Of a stretch of DNA of 10,428 nucleotides, positions 1 through 6,528 are shown one piece after another; the stretch's first letter is position 1, and each line of letters opens with the position of its first letter. This DNA comes from Euperipatoides rowelli (taxonomy: Eukaryota; Onychophora; Udeonychophora; Euonychophora; Peripatopsidae), in assembly GCA_003024985.2 (NCBI GenBank), contig PXIH01S0031639.1, one strand, 5' to 3'. The notes below the pieces were generated by a model. It ran no database searches and was not told the origin of the DNA. It saw only the letters and a program-made list of their open reading frames with translations. Position numbers and translations under genes: made by a program.

Positions 1-44
1 ATGCAAAAAAACAATATAAACTAAATACCAAGGAAATAATCTAA
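1..44 (+). CDS. potB: Polyamine ABC transporter permease PotB, C-terminal end (partial)
   Basis: Only the last codons of an upstream gene are present. In the frame beginning at base 3 the sequence reads AKKQYKLNTKEII and stops with TAA at 42-44, directly abutting the potC ATG at 45. A charged tail of this kind is what is expected after the last membrane helix of a PotB permease, and potB normally precedes potC. The other two frames stop earlier, at 17-19 and 22-24, leaving less coherent tails. The assignment is inferred from position and tail character, because no diagnostic motif lies inside the window. PotB would pair with PotC to form the inner-membrane channel for spermidine/putrescine. 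Confidence 0.6.
   Translation, partial: AKKQYKLNTKEII
30..35 (+). promoter_or_regulatory. Ribosome binding site of potC inside the end of potB
   Basis: AAGGAA lies nine bases before the potC ATG and within the last potB codons. Because the potB stop touches the potC start (TAA immediately followed by ATG), translation of the two permease genes is probably coupled, which would help equal production of the two membrane subunits. Confidence 0.6.
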
Positions 45-836
45 ATGTTTAGAATATTTAAAAATACAATTTTATTCTTAGTATTCGGATTTATATATCT
101 CCCAATAATTATTTTAATAATATATTCTTTTAACTCAGGAGAAAACAGTTTTTCATGGCAAGGATTCACTTTTAAGTGGTACAAAGAAATTTTTACAAGC
201 GATATAATTAAAACTACAACTTACAATACACTACTAGTAGCTGTTATTTCTTCTATTTTTTCTGTAATTATTGGATTAATTGGAGCTTATTCAATATACA
301 AAATAGAAAATAAGAAAATTAAATATATTTTTACTTCAATAAACAAGATACCAATAATTAACCCTGACATAGTAACAGGCATTAGCTTAATGACTTTTTA
401 CTCTTTAATTAATATGCAGCTCAGTTTCTACACAATGCTAATATCACATTTTATATTCTCAACACCTTATATTGTAATCTCAATACTTCCAAGATTATAT
501 TCACTACCTAACAATATAATTGAAGCAGCAAGAGATCTGGGAGCAAATGAAATACAAACATTTTTTTATATTATTTTACCTGATATTACACAAAATATTA
601 TAATAGGAGCATTAATTGTATTCACATTATCTATAGATGATTTCGTGGTATCATTCTTTACAACAGGACAAGGTTTTAACAACTTAGCAATGTTAATAAA
701 TTCACTAACAAAAAGGGGGATAAAACCTATTATAAACGCTATTTCAGCACTGTTATTTTTCATAATTTTATTTCTTTTAATAATAATAAATAAGCTTGTA
801 GGTATTAGAAAAATAACAATAAACACAGAATTATAA
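45..836 (+). CDS. potC: Spermidine/putrescine ABC transporter permease PotC
   Basis: This is one of the two inner-membrane subunits of the PotABCD polyamine importer. It carries substrate delivered by PotD and is driven by the PotA ATPase. The 263-residue protein shows about six hydrophobic segments, near residues 8-28, 62-84, 100-121, 127-148, 183-206 and 231-253. The ABC-permease EAA loop that docks to the ATPase is clear: E160-A161-A162, G166 and P179 in the pattern EAARDLGANE...ILP. It is followed by SIDDFVVSFFTTG (about 196-208), the PotC counterpart of the SLDDVVVSSFVTG segment of the E. coli protein. The ATG at 45 has a Shine-Dalgarno sequence and follows the potB stop directly. The length is normal for PotC. 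Known biology of the group suggests polyamines must be imported from the host, so the operon is probably important. PotI-type putrescine permease is the main alternative, but the potD neighbour favours PotC. Confidence 0.95.
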   Translation: MFRIFKNTILFLVFGFIYLPIIILIIYSFNSGENSFSWQGFTFKWYKEIFTSDIIKTTTYNTLLVAVISSIFSVIIGLIGAYSIYKIENKKIKYIFTSINKIPIINPDIVTGISLMTFYSLINMQLSFYTMLISHFIFSTPYIVISILPRLYSLPNNIIEAARDLGANEIQTFFYIILPDITQNIIIGALIVFTLSIDDFVVSFFTTGQGFNNLAMLINSLTKRGIKPIINAISALLFFIILFLLIIINKLVGIRKITINTEL

Positions 837-847
837 AAATAACAAAA

Positions 848-855
848 AAGGAGAT
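848..855 (+). promoter_or_regulatory. Strong ribosome binding site of potD
   Basis: AAGGAGAT lies eight bases before the ATG at 864 and is a near-consensus Shine-Dalgarno sequence, the strongest in this operon segment. A stronger site for the receptor than for the permease fits the usual excess of binding protein over channel in ABC importers. Confidence 0.75.
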
Positions 856-863
856 AAAAATAA

Positions 864-1925
864 ATGAAAAAAATATTATTAATATTATCTATTTTGATTT
901 TAAGTTTAAACTCAATTTCATGTAGTCAGAAAAAACAAATTACTCTAAACATCCTCAATTGGTCAGAATATATTGACTCTGAACTATTAAAGGAATTTGA
1001 AAAACAAAATAATATCAAAATAAACTATGAAATATTTAGTAAAAATGATGAAATGTTGGTTAAATTCAATAATACAAAAGAATATTATGATATTATTGTA
1101 CCATCAGAATACTTAATTCAAGAATTAATACTGGACGACAAGTTAGAAAAATTAGATTATTCAAAACTACCAAATGTTAGAAAAAATATTTTACCTCAAC
1201 TAAGAAATTTAGCTCACGATCCAGAGAACAAATATTCTGTACCTTATCAATGGGGAGTTATGGGCATATTATATGACAAAACAAAGGTAGATTCAAAAGA
1301 CATAGGAAGTTTTGAAATATTATTTAATCCAAAATACAAAGGTGAAATAATCATGTTTGATGATCCTAAAGACAACATAGGTCTTGCACTAAAACAGTTA
1401 GGTTATTCAATTAATGATCATGACATGATACATCTAAAAGAAGCTGGAGAGCTTTTAAAAAGTCAAACTCCTTTTTTAGTAGGCTATTTCTCAGATGTTG
1501 CAGCAAAATCTCTAATGCTTAATGGTGAAGCGCAGATTCAATTAACATGGAGTGGAGAAGCTCTAGATGCAATCATTGAAAATGAAAAATTAGATTTCTA
1601 CGCTCCCAATAATACAAACCTATGGATAGATACACTTGTAATCCCCAAATCCTCAAAAAACAAAGAACTTGCACATAAATTCATAAATTTCTTATATGAA
1701 AATGATTCTGCATATAGAAATTGGAACGAAACAAAATATAATTCTGCAAATAAAAATGTAATAAAAAAAATTACAGAAGAGGCAAAAACAAATTCTACGA
1801 TGAATATTTACCTTGAAGAAAAATTTATTCCTAGTGATTTTTCAAGATTTGAAATCTTCACACACATTCCAAAAGAAATAAAAGAAGAACAATTTAGAAT
1901 TTATACTGAGTTATCTTCCTCTTAA
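864..1925 (+). CDS. potD: Spermidine/putrescine-binding lipoprotein PotD
   Basis: Extracytoplasmic substrate receptor of the polyamine importer, 353 residues. The N-terminus is a lipoprotein signal: MKK, a hydrophobic stretch (4-15), then S17-I18-S19-C20, so Cys20 is the probable lipidated residue. The lipobox lacks the usual Leu at -3, but spirochaetes tolerate this. The binding-protein fold begins with LNILNWSEYI (about 28-37). Residues aligned by eye with the E. coli PotD polyamine pocket are present: W33, W229 in TWSGEA, and W254 with D256 in LWIDTLVIP. The segment MFDDPKDNIGLALKQLGYS (164-182) matches the E. coli DDAREVFQ region, with Asp170 where E. coli has Glu171, so acidic contacts are kept. 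The 27-base gap to potC and the shared strand place it in the same operon. Its stop codon overlaps the left arm of the terminator palindrome. Whether it prefers spermidine or putrescine cannot be read from sequence alone. Confidence 0.95.
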   Translation: MKKILLILSILILSLNSISCSQKKQITLNILNWSEYIDSELLKEFEKQNNIKINYEIFSKNDEMLVKFNNTKEYYDIIVPSEYLIQELILDDKLEKLDYSKLPNVRKNILPQLRNLAHDPENKYSVPYQWGVMGILYDKTKVDSKDIGSFEILFNPKYKGEIIMFDDPKDNIGLALKQLGYSINDHDMIHLKEAGELLKSQTPFLVGYFSDVAAKSLMLNGEAQIQLTWSGEALDAIIENEKLDFYAPNNTNLWIDTLVIPKSSKNKELAHKFINFLYENDSAYRNWNETKYNSANKNVIKKITEEAKTNSTMNIYLEEKFIPSDFSRFEIFTHIPKEIKEEQFRIYTELSSS

Positions 1926-1974
1926 TTAAATAAAATCAGGCCTTCAATTTGAAGGCCTGATTTTATTTAATTAA
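1922..1974. terminator. Bidirectional intrinsic terminator between potD and nhaC
   Basis: Bases 1922-1947 and 1949-1974 are perfect reverse complements (26 base pairs) around the single base T1948. The GC-richer core is TCAGGCCTTC / GAAGGCCTGA, flanked by AATAAAA on the left and TTTTATT on the right. It therefore reads as stem plus T-rich tract in both directions. It lies exactly between the convergent potD (+) and nhaC (-) and overlaps the potD stop codon TAA (1923-1925). I infer Rho-independent termination of both transcripts. Confidence 0.88.
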
Positions 1975-2067
1975 ATCAATTTCATGAGTATCTAAAAATC
2001 AACGAAACAAGTAAATTTAGATATAAATAATTAAAAACATTCAAAAATAAATTTAAACAAAAAACTT
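1975..2067. other. Remainder of the potD-nhaC intergenic gap
   Basis: After the terminator, 93 AT-rich bases separate the palindrome from the nhaC stop. They hold no open frame of interest. An 8-base inverted repeat (TATCTAAA at 1989-1996 and TTTAGATA at 2016-2023) has a 19-base loop and no GC core, so I do not give it a function. Confidence 0.5.
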
Positions 2068-3414
2068 TTATTCATTTTTTCTTCTATAAAAAGTAAAAAT
2101 ACTAGCAATATCCAATTCCAAAATAGATAACAAATAAAAAATAAAATTAAACATTTGATAGATTAAAAAGGGTAACACATTTAAAGGAGAAATTTGGCCT
2201 TTACTAAAACCTGTTAAAATGATCATTTGGGCTCCATAAGGAAGCACTCCTTGAGTTATGCAAGAAAATGTATCAAGAAGTGAAGCACTTCTTCGTGGGA
2301 GTATTTTGTATTTTGCTGAAATATCTTTCGCTAGTGAACCATTCATAAGAATAGCTATCGTATTATTTGCCAAAGCAATATCTGTTAATATTACAAGTCC
2401 AGCTAGAGAAAGTTCTGCAGATCGTTTACCTCTAATTAATGGCTTTATCTTAGCCAATGTCCATGCAAGACCACCATTGTAAGTAACCATCCAAGCTACT
2501 CCTCCTGTTAGAAGAGATAAAAGAAATACTTCATTCATACTAACAAAACCGCTATATATTTTCTGGGCTACCTCAAGACAAGTGAAAGTTCCACTCAAAA
2601 CACTAATAATACTTGCCAAAATAATTCCATTTATGAGTACTATAAAAACATTTAAACCAAACAAAGCCAAAACTATAACTATTAAATATGGTATAACTTT
2701 AATAGATTCTATTGTACCCATATTCAAAACAGATTCTTCTTTGGGAAAAGAATGAGTAAGAGATAAAAACACAATAAAACTACAAACTGCAGCTGGAAAA
2801 GCATAAATAAAATTTGTTTTAAATACCTCCACCATTTTACAACCTTGAGTTTTACTAGCAGCTATAGTAGTGTCTGAAATAATAGAAAGATTATCCCCAA
2901 ACATAGCTCCTCCCATAATAGCTCCTCCCATTAAAGCTATGTTAATACCACTTAATTGCGCAAATTCAAATGCAATAGGAGTAATGGTTATAATTGAACC
3001 AACAGAAGTGCCAGTAGCAACAGATATAAAAGAGGTAATAATAAAAATACCAGCAACAAGCTGCTGAGAAGGAATGTATTTAAGTCCTAAATTTGCTGTA
3101 GCTTCAACACTACCCATGTCTTTACATAAAGTTGCAAATGCACCAGCTAACAAATAAACAAGACACATAAGAATAATATTATGCTGTCTGCAGCCCTTAA
3201 TAAATTGCCATACTTTATGTTCTATAGTTCCTTTAAATACAACAAACGCAACACTAGCAGCAATAAACATTGCAACAGGAGCAGGAAATTGATAAAAAGC
3301 CATGTCAACTCCCCTACTTTGCAAATAACTACCCACACCTAAATATAAAGATATAAATACAATGAAAGGCAAAAGTCCCCAAAAATTAGGTTTTATTTCT
3401 TCATTGATCTTCAT
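2068..3414 (-). CDS. nhaC: NhaC-family Na+/H+ antiporter
   Basis: Inner-membrane secondary transporter of 448 residues, almost wholly hydrophobic, with roughly ten to twelve membrane segments. It is expected to exchange sodium for protons to control internal pH and sodium. The family signature is clear: GTSVGS at 135-140 and MFGDNLSIISDTT at 171-183, containing the G173-D174 and S180-D181-T182-T183 residues typical of NhaC proteins. It is preceded by the tandem MGGAI-MGGAM at 162-171. The SIISDTT form, rather than SPLSDTT, matches a wide subgroup annotated simply as NhaC family, so cation specificity is inferred and a Na+/Li+ or other organic-ion exchange role is possible. The ATG has GGGAG about eight bases upstream. 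The gene lies 75 bases after zwf on the same strand with its own promoter candidate, and converges on potD. B. burgdorferi has, as I remember, two adjacent nhaC genes here; only one is present in this window. Confidence 0.9.
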   Translation of the reverse strand: MKINEEIKPNFWGLLPFIVFISLYLGVGSYLQSRGVDMAFYQFPAPVAMFIAASVAFVVFKGTIEHKVWQFIKGCRQHNIILMCLVYLLAGAFATLCKDMGSVEATANLGLKYIPSQQLVAGIFIITSFISVATGTSVGSIITITPIAFEFAQLSGINIALMGGAIMGGAMFGDNLSIISDTTIAASKTQGCKMVEVFKTNFIYAFPAAVCSFIVFLSLTHSFPKEESVLNMGTIESIKVIPYLIVIVLALFGLNVFIVLINGIILASIISVLSGTFTCLEVAQKIYSGFVSMNEVFLLSLLTGGVAWMVTYNGGLAWTLAKIKPLIRGKRSAELSLAGLVILTDIALANNTIAILMNGSLAKDISAKYKILPRRSASLLDTFSCITQGVLPYGAQMIILTGFSKGQISPLNVLPFLIYQMFNFIFYLLSILELDIASIFTFYRRKNE

Positions 3415-3421
3415 AAAAATT

Positions 3422-3426
3422 CTCCC
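3422..3426 (-). promoter_or_regulatory. Ribosome binding site of nhaC
   Basis: On the minus strand GGGAGA lies about eight bases before the ATG. It supports the start at 3414, from which the protein runs directly into the first hydrophobic segment. Confidence 0.6.
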
Positions 3427-3444
3427 AATTGTTAAGATGACACC

Positions 3445-3474
3445 ATTTTATGAAATATACATTAAATTTTTCAA
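3445..3474 (-). promoter_or_regulatory. Candidate promoter of nhaC
   Basis: On the minus strand TTGAAA (bases 3474-3469) and TAAAAT (3450-3445) are separated by 18 bases, a good match to a sigma-70 type promoter. Transcription would start near 3438, giving a leader of about 24 bases. It lies in the 75-base gap after the zwf stop, where I see no terminator hairpin, so nhaC may be read both from here and by read-through from zwf. AT-rich sequence makes chance matches common, hence moderate confidence. Confidence 0.5.
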
Positions 3475-3489
3475 ATTAAAATAAATATC

Positions 3490-4950
3490 CTAAGGTTTTC
3501 GCCAAAAATGTTCTTTAGTTAAAATTTTTTCAACTTCAATAGGTCCTTCTGTTCCATATGGATATTCATAAATTTCAAGAGTTTCCCACTTATCTAAAAC
3601 ATCTGAAATAAATTCCCAAGAGGCTTCTATTTCATCACTCCTAGTATACAAGGTATTATCACCTAGAAATGCATCTAAAAGCAATTTTTCATAAGCATCT
3701 TCAAAGAAATTTTTAAATACGGTATCATAAAAAAAATCCATATTAACCGTCTGTAATTGATAATCATAACCTGGCTTTTTTGTATTGAACTTCAATTCAA
3801 TGCCATTCCTAGGTTGAATTCTAAAAATTAAAGCATTAGAAGAAAAACAATCTTTTCCACCAAAAAGATGATATTTCTTATCATTAAAAAGCATATATGG
3901 AGCTTGCTTAAACTGAATATAAACTTCTGAGAATTTTCTAGATAATCCTTTTCCTGTTCTTACATAAAAAGGAACATTTGACCAGCGCCAATTATTAATA
4001 AATATCTTCATAGCAATAAAAGTCTCTGTTTTAGAATGTTTTAAAACTCCTTTTTCTTGTTTATATCCTTTTTTTTCTATATCCCCAGATACAGAACCTA
4101 TATATTGTCCTTTAACAATCCGATCTTCCATGTTCTCTTTGGGGATTTTTTGCAAATTTTTTAGTACCTTAACTTTTTCATCATGAATAAAATGAGATTC
4201 AAATCCAATTGGAGGCTCCATTGCAATAAGACTTAAAAGTTGAAGGATATGATTTTGGATCATATCCTTCAAAGCTCCAACTTTATCATAATATTCTGCC
4301 CTACCAAAAACACTAACTTCCTCAAAAACATTAATTTGAATAAAGTCAATATATTTATTATTCCAAATATTCTCAAAAATTGAATTTCCAAATCTAAAAG
4401 TAAGAAAATTTTGTACTGTTTCTTTACCAAGGTAGTGATCGATTCGATAAATTTGTTTTTCACTAAATGCAGTATAAAGTAAATTATTAAGTAACTTAGC
4501 TGTAATTAAATCATTGCCAAATGGCTTTTCAACTAGAATCTTAACATTAACCGATACTTTATTTAAATCTAACAGCTTAATATTATTAATTATAGCATCG
4601 TAGAAATCTGGAGGTGTAGAGAGATAGTAAATTACAGCACGTTGAGGACTTAAATAATCAAAAAACTGCTTATAAGCAGTTTTTTGATCAAAAAGTCCCG
4701 TAATATAAATAAAATTCAATAAAAAATCAGAAACTAAAATATTATCTTCTTCTTTCCACAAAGAATCTTTAATATAAACTTGTAATTCAGAATCAGTAAA
4801 ATTTCTCCTTGCAAAACCAATAATTCTAAAATTTGTAATATATCCTTTTTTGTATAAGTTAAATAAAGAAGGAATTAATTTCTTTCTGGATAAACTTCCA
4901 GTAATTCCAAATATGATAATATCAAAATTTGAAACAGCTGCACTAGTCAT
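3490..4950 (-). CDS. zwf: Glucose-6-phosphate 1-dehydrogenase
   Basis: Cytosolic enzyme that oxidises glucose 6-phosphate to 6-phosphogluconolactone with reduction of NADP+, the first step of the oxidative pentose phosphate pathway. The 486 residues match the usual 480-500. The N-terminal Rossmann loop is FGITGSLSRKKLIPSL (14-29), a variant of GASGDLAKKK. EKPFGNDL (141-148) follows, then the active-site signature RIDHYLGKE (169-177) with H172. DMIQNHILQ (229-237) holds H234, equivalent to the catalytic base His240 of the Leuconostoc enzyme. The NWRWSNVPFYVRTGKGL segment and the C-terminal YEKLLLDAFLGD are also standard. Catalytic residues are all intact. The start at 4950 has GAGAG just upstream and a TATAAT-containing promoter. 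It is divergent from pncB. Two long inverted repeats lie inside the coding sequence (4240-4272 and 4657-4688). Confidence 0.97.
   Translation of the reverse strand: MTSAAVSNFDIIIFGITGSLSRKKLIPSLFNLYKKGYITNFRIIGFARRNFTDSELQVYIKDSLWKEEDNILVSDFLLNFIYITGLFDQKTAYKQFFDYLSPQRAVIYYLSTPPDFYDAIINNIKLLDLNKVSVNVKILVEKPFGNDLITAKLLNNLLYTAFSEKQIYRIDHYLGKETVQNFLTFRFGNSIFENIWNNKYIDFIQINVFEEVSVFGRAEYYDKVGALKDMIQNHILQLLSLIAMEPPIGFESHFIHDEKVKVLKNLQKIPKENMEDRIVKGQYIGSVSGDIEKKGYKQEKGVLKHSKTETFIAMKIFINNWRWSNVPFYVRTGKGLSRKFSEVYIQFKQAPYMLFNDKKYHLFGGKDCFSSNALIFRIQPRNGIELKFNTKKPGYDYQLQTVNMDFFYDTVFKNFFEDAYEKLLLDAFLGDNTLYTRSDEIEASWEFISDVLDKWETLEIYEYPYGTEGPIEVEKILTKEHFWRKP
4240..4272. repeat. Inverted repeat inside zwf over the catalytic-His codons
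   Basis: TTGAAGGATATGAT (4240-4253) and ATCATATCCTTCAA (4259-4272) are perfect 14-base inverted repeats with a five-base loop. In zwf mRNA they would form a stable hairpin covering codons for KDMIQNHILQ, including catalytic H234. No T-tract follows, so it is not a classical terminator. Confidence 0.85.
4657..4688. repeat. 32-base perfect palindrome inside zwf, terminator-like
   Basis: Bases 4657-4672 and 4673-4688 are exact reverse complements: a core ACTGCTTA/TAAGCAGT flanked by an A-tract on one side and six T on the other. It looks like a weak intrinsic terminator on either strand. It falls near codons 88-98 of zwf. TTTTTGATCAAAAA (4681-4694) is a second palindrome sharing its arm, so two hairpins would be mutually exclusive in the zwf transcript. 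Confidence 0.85.
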
Positions 4951-4981
4951 AAACTCTCTCTTATAATTAATTTTAGTAAGT

Positions 4982-5010
4982 ATTATATCCTATTTTGATA
5001 TTAACAAAAA
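4982..5010 (-). promoter_or_regulatory. Candidate promoter of zwf
   Basis: On the minus strand a perfect TATAAT (bases 4987-4982) lies 32 bases before the zwf ATG, predicting a leader of about 25 bases. The -35 element is poor: TTTTTG at 17-base spacing (5010-5005), or TTGTTA at only 14 (5007-5002). The -10 call is firmer than the -35. The region overlaps or abuts the pncB -35 on the other strand. Confidence 0.5.
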
Positions 5011-5029
5011 TAAACACTCATAGTACAAT
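5001..5029 (+). promoter_or_regulatory. Candidate promoter of the pncB-recC-recB operon
   Basis: TTAACA (5001-5006) and TACAAT (5024-5029) are separated by exactly 17 bases, each one mismatch from the sigma-70 consensus. Start of transcription is expected near 5036, about 25 bases before the pncB GTG. No other convincing promoter lies between here and recB, so it probably serves all three genes. Confidence 0.6.
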
Positions 5030-5047
5030 TATTATGATTAAATATTG

Positions 5048-5053
5048 AAAGGA
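5048..5053 (+). promoter_or_regulatory. Ribosome binding site of pncB and overlapping start-stop
   Basis: AAAGGA lies seven bases before the GTG at 5061. An ATG at 5059-5061 overlaps that GTG by one base but is followed at once by TGA (5062-5064), so it cannot start the protein. The same Shine-Dalgarno sequence would serve both start codons. Confidence 0.6.
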
Positions 5054-5060
5054 ATAATAT

Positions 5061-6509
5061 GTGAAAAATACACCTTTATTTACTGATTTCTATGAACTTT
5101 CAATGATGAATGCATACTTCATAGCAAATAACAATCCTAAGGCAAAGTTTGAGGTATTTTTCAGAAAAACTCCTTTTAATAATGGGTACATAATCCTAGC
5201 AGGAATTACTTCTTTAATAGAAATATTAGAGGATTTCAAGTTTCAATCCAATGAAATACAATTCTTGCAAGAATTAAACTATTTTTCTAAAGACTTTCTA
5301 GAATATTTAAAGAAGATGAAAATTAATGTTAAAATTAAATCACTCCCAGAAGGAAGTTTAGTATTTCCATACGAACCCGTTTTAATAATTAAAGGAAAAC
5401 TAATAGAACTTTTATTGCTAGAAGGATTAATTTTAAATACAGTAAACTTTGAAAGTTTAATTGCCACAAAAGCTTCCAGAATTAAAAAAGCAGGTGCTAA
5501 AATTCTATCAGAATTTGGACTTAGAAAGGCTCAAGGAAAAAACGGAGCTATTTCAGCTAGTAAGGCAGCTTACATTGGAGGAGCTGATTTTACAAGCAAT
5601 GTACTAGCAGGTTTCAAGCACAATATTCCATTAACAGGAACAATGGCTCACAGTTGGATAATGAGCTTTAAAAGTGAAGAAGAAGCCTTTGAGACATATT
5701 CAAAAATATATCCTAATGCAGTAAATTTACTCATTGATACTTATGATACGCTTAAAAGCGGTCTTAAAAATGCTATTATTACCTTTAAAAAATTAAAACA
5801 ACAAGGGTACAATAATTTTTCAGTTAGAATTGATAGTGGTGATCTTGAATATTTAAGCAAAATAATAAGAACTACTTTTGATAAAAACGACTTAAAAGAA
5901 GTAAAAATAATTGCATCTAATGAACTTGATGAAGACATCATATTACATCTAAACTCTGTGGGTGCTCCCATTGACATTTGGGGTGTGGGTACTAGCCTAA
6001 TAACAGCAAAAGGAAATTCAGCATTGTCTGGAGTCTATAAAATGACAGAAATTGAACTAGAAGGAAAATTCACCCCTAAAATGAAACTTTCAAATAATTT
6101 AAATAAAAGAACCATTCCAGGTGAAAAAGAATTTGTTAGGATCTACAGAAATGGACAAATGATAACAGATTTAATCTTTTTAAAAAAAGAAAAAACACAG
6201 CTTAAAAAAATTCTAGAAAAAAAAGATAAGATTCTATCTTATCATCCAATTCAAGCTGACAATTATAAGTACATAAAAGACTACGATGAATTTGAGTTTT
6301 TGCACAAAGAAATTTTTACTAACCGAAAAGTAAAATCAGACTATGAATCTAATAATATAAAACAAGCAAAAGAAAACGTCACAACAAATTTGGACAAACT
6401 GGATAATACTTACAAAAGATTAATTAATCCTCACATATATAAAGTAAGCATTACAACTAAATTAAAAAATTTAGTACAAAAACTTTTAAAAGAAAATCAA
6501 GTATACTAA
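5061..6509 (+). CDS. pncB: Nicotinate phosphoribosyltransferase
   Basis: Cytosolic enzyme of the Preiss-Handler route, converting nicotinate and PRPP, with ATP, to nicotinate mononucleotide for NAD synthesis. The 482 residues match the longer bacterial subfamily rather than the roughly 400-residue E. coli PncB. Motifs in order: FTDFYELSMMNAYF (7-20), FFRKTPFNNGY (33-43), KASR with R140, EFGLRKAQG (151-159), GTMAHSWIMSF (193-203) with H197 as the likely phosphorylated histidine, LIDTYDT (224-230), VRIDSGDL (255-262) and WGVGTSLITAKGNSALSGVYK (from 307). The start is GTG. The next Met codons (residues 15-16) lie inside the conserved YELSMM motif and would delete its front part, so GTG is needed. 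The C-terminal 80 residues are Lys-rich, as in the family C-terminal domain. It is divergent from zwf and followed after 19 bases by recC. In B. burgdorferi the preceding step, nicotinamidase PncA, is plasmid encoded. Confidence 0.95.
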   Translation: MKNTPLFTDFYELSMMNAYFIANNNPKAKFEVFFRKTPFNNGYIILAGITSLIEILEDFKFQSNEIQFLQELNYFSKDFLEYLKKMKINVKIKSLPEGSLVFPYEPVLIIKGKLIELLLLEGLILNTVNFESLIATKASRIKKAGAKILSEFGLRKAQGKNGAISASKAAYIGGADFTSNVLAGFKHNIPLTGTMAHSWIMSFKSEEEAFETYSKIYPNAVNLLIDTYDTLKSGLKNAIITFKKLKQQGYNNFSVRIDSGDLEYLSKIIRTTFDKNDLKEVKIIASNELDEDIILHLNSVGAPIDIWGVGTSLITAKGNSALSGVYKMTEIELEGKFTPKMKLSNNLNKRTIPGEKEFVRIYRNGQMITDLIFLKKEKTQLKKILEKKDKILSYHPIQADNYKYIKDYDEFEFLHKEIFTNRKVKSDYESNNIKQAKENVTTNLDKLDNTYKRLINPHIYKVSITTKLKNLVQKLLKENQVY

Positions 6510-6528
6510 CCTTAGTTAGATAAAAATT

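Noticed and set aside
1-24. ATG at base 1 as a short peptide gene before potC
   Set aside because: Seven codons with no visible upstream context; the frame ending at 44 is a better continuation of potB.
566-826. 86-codon minus-strand frame opposite potC
   Set aside because: Hydrophobic only because it is antisense to membrane segments; no start signals.
1989-2023. Second inverted repeat TATCTAAA / TTTAGATA in the potD-nhaC gap
   Set aside because: Eight AT-rich pairs with a 19-base loop, no GC core and no T-tract; expected by chance in this composition, and the adjacent palindrome already explains termination.
2275-2293. Short hairpin AAGAAGTG / CACTTCTT in nhaC
   Set aside because: Only eight pairs inside coding sequence, no flanking tract, no positional reason for a function.
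2258-3067. Open frames on the + strand opposite nhaC
   Set aside because: No ribosome binding site or family resemblance; they are antisense shadows of a conserved transporter gene.
4269-4463. 64-codon frame on the minus strand within zwf
   Set aside because: Overlaps the active-site region of zwf in another frame, with no recognisable motif.
4995-5029. TTGATA (4995-5000) as the -35 of pncB
   Set aside because: Spacing to TACAAT would be 23 bases; TTAACA at 5001 gives 17 and fits better.
6225-6243. Hairpin GATAAGAT / ATCTTATC after an A-tract in the pncB C-terminal region
   Set aside because: Short, AT-rich and not followed by a T-run; the reading frame continues for about 90 codons.
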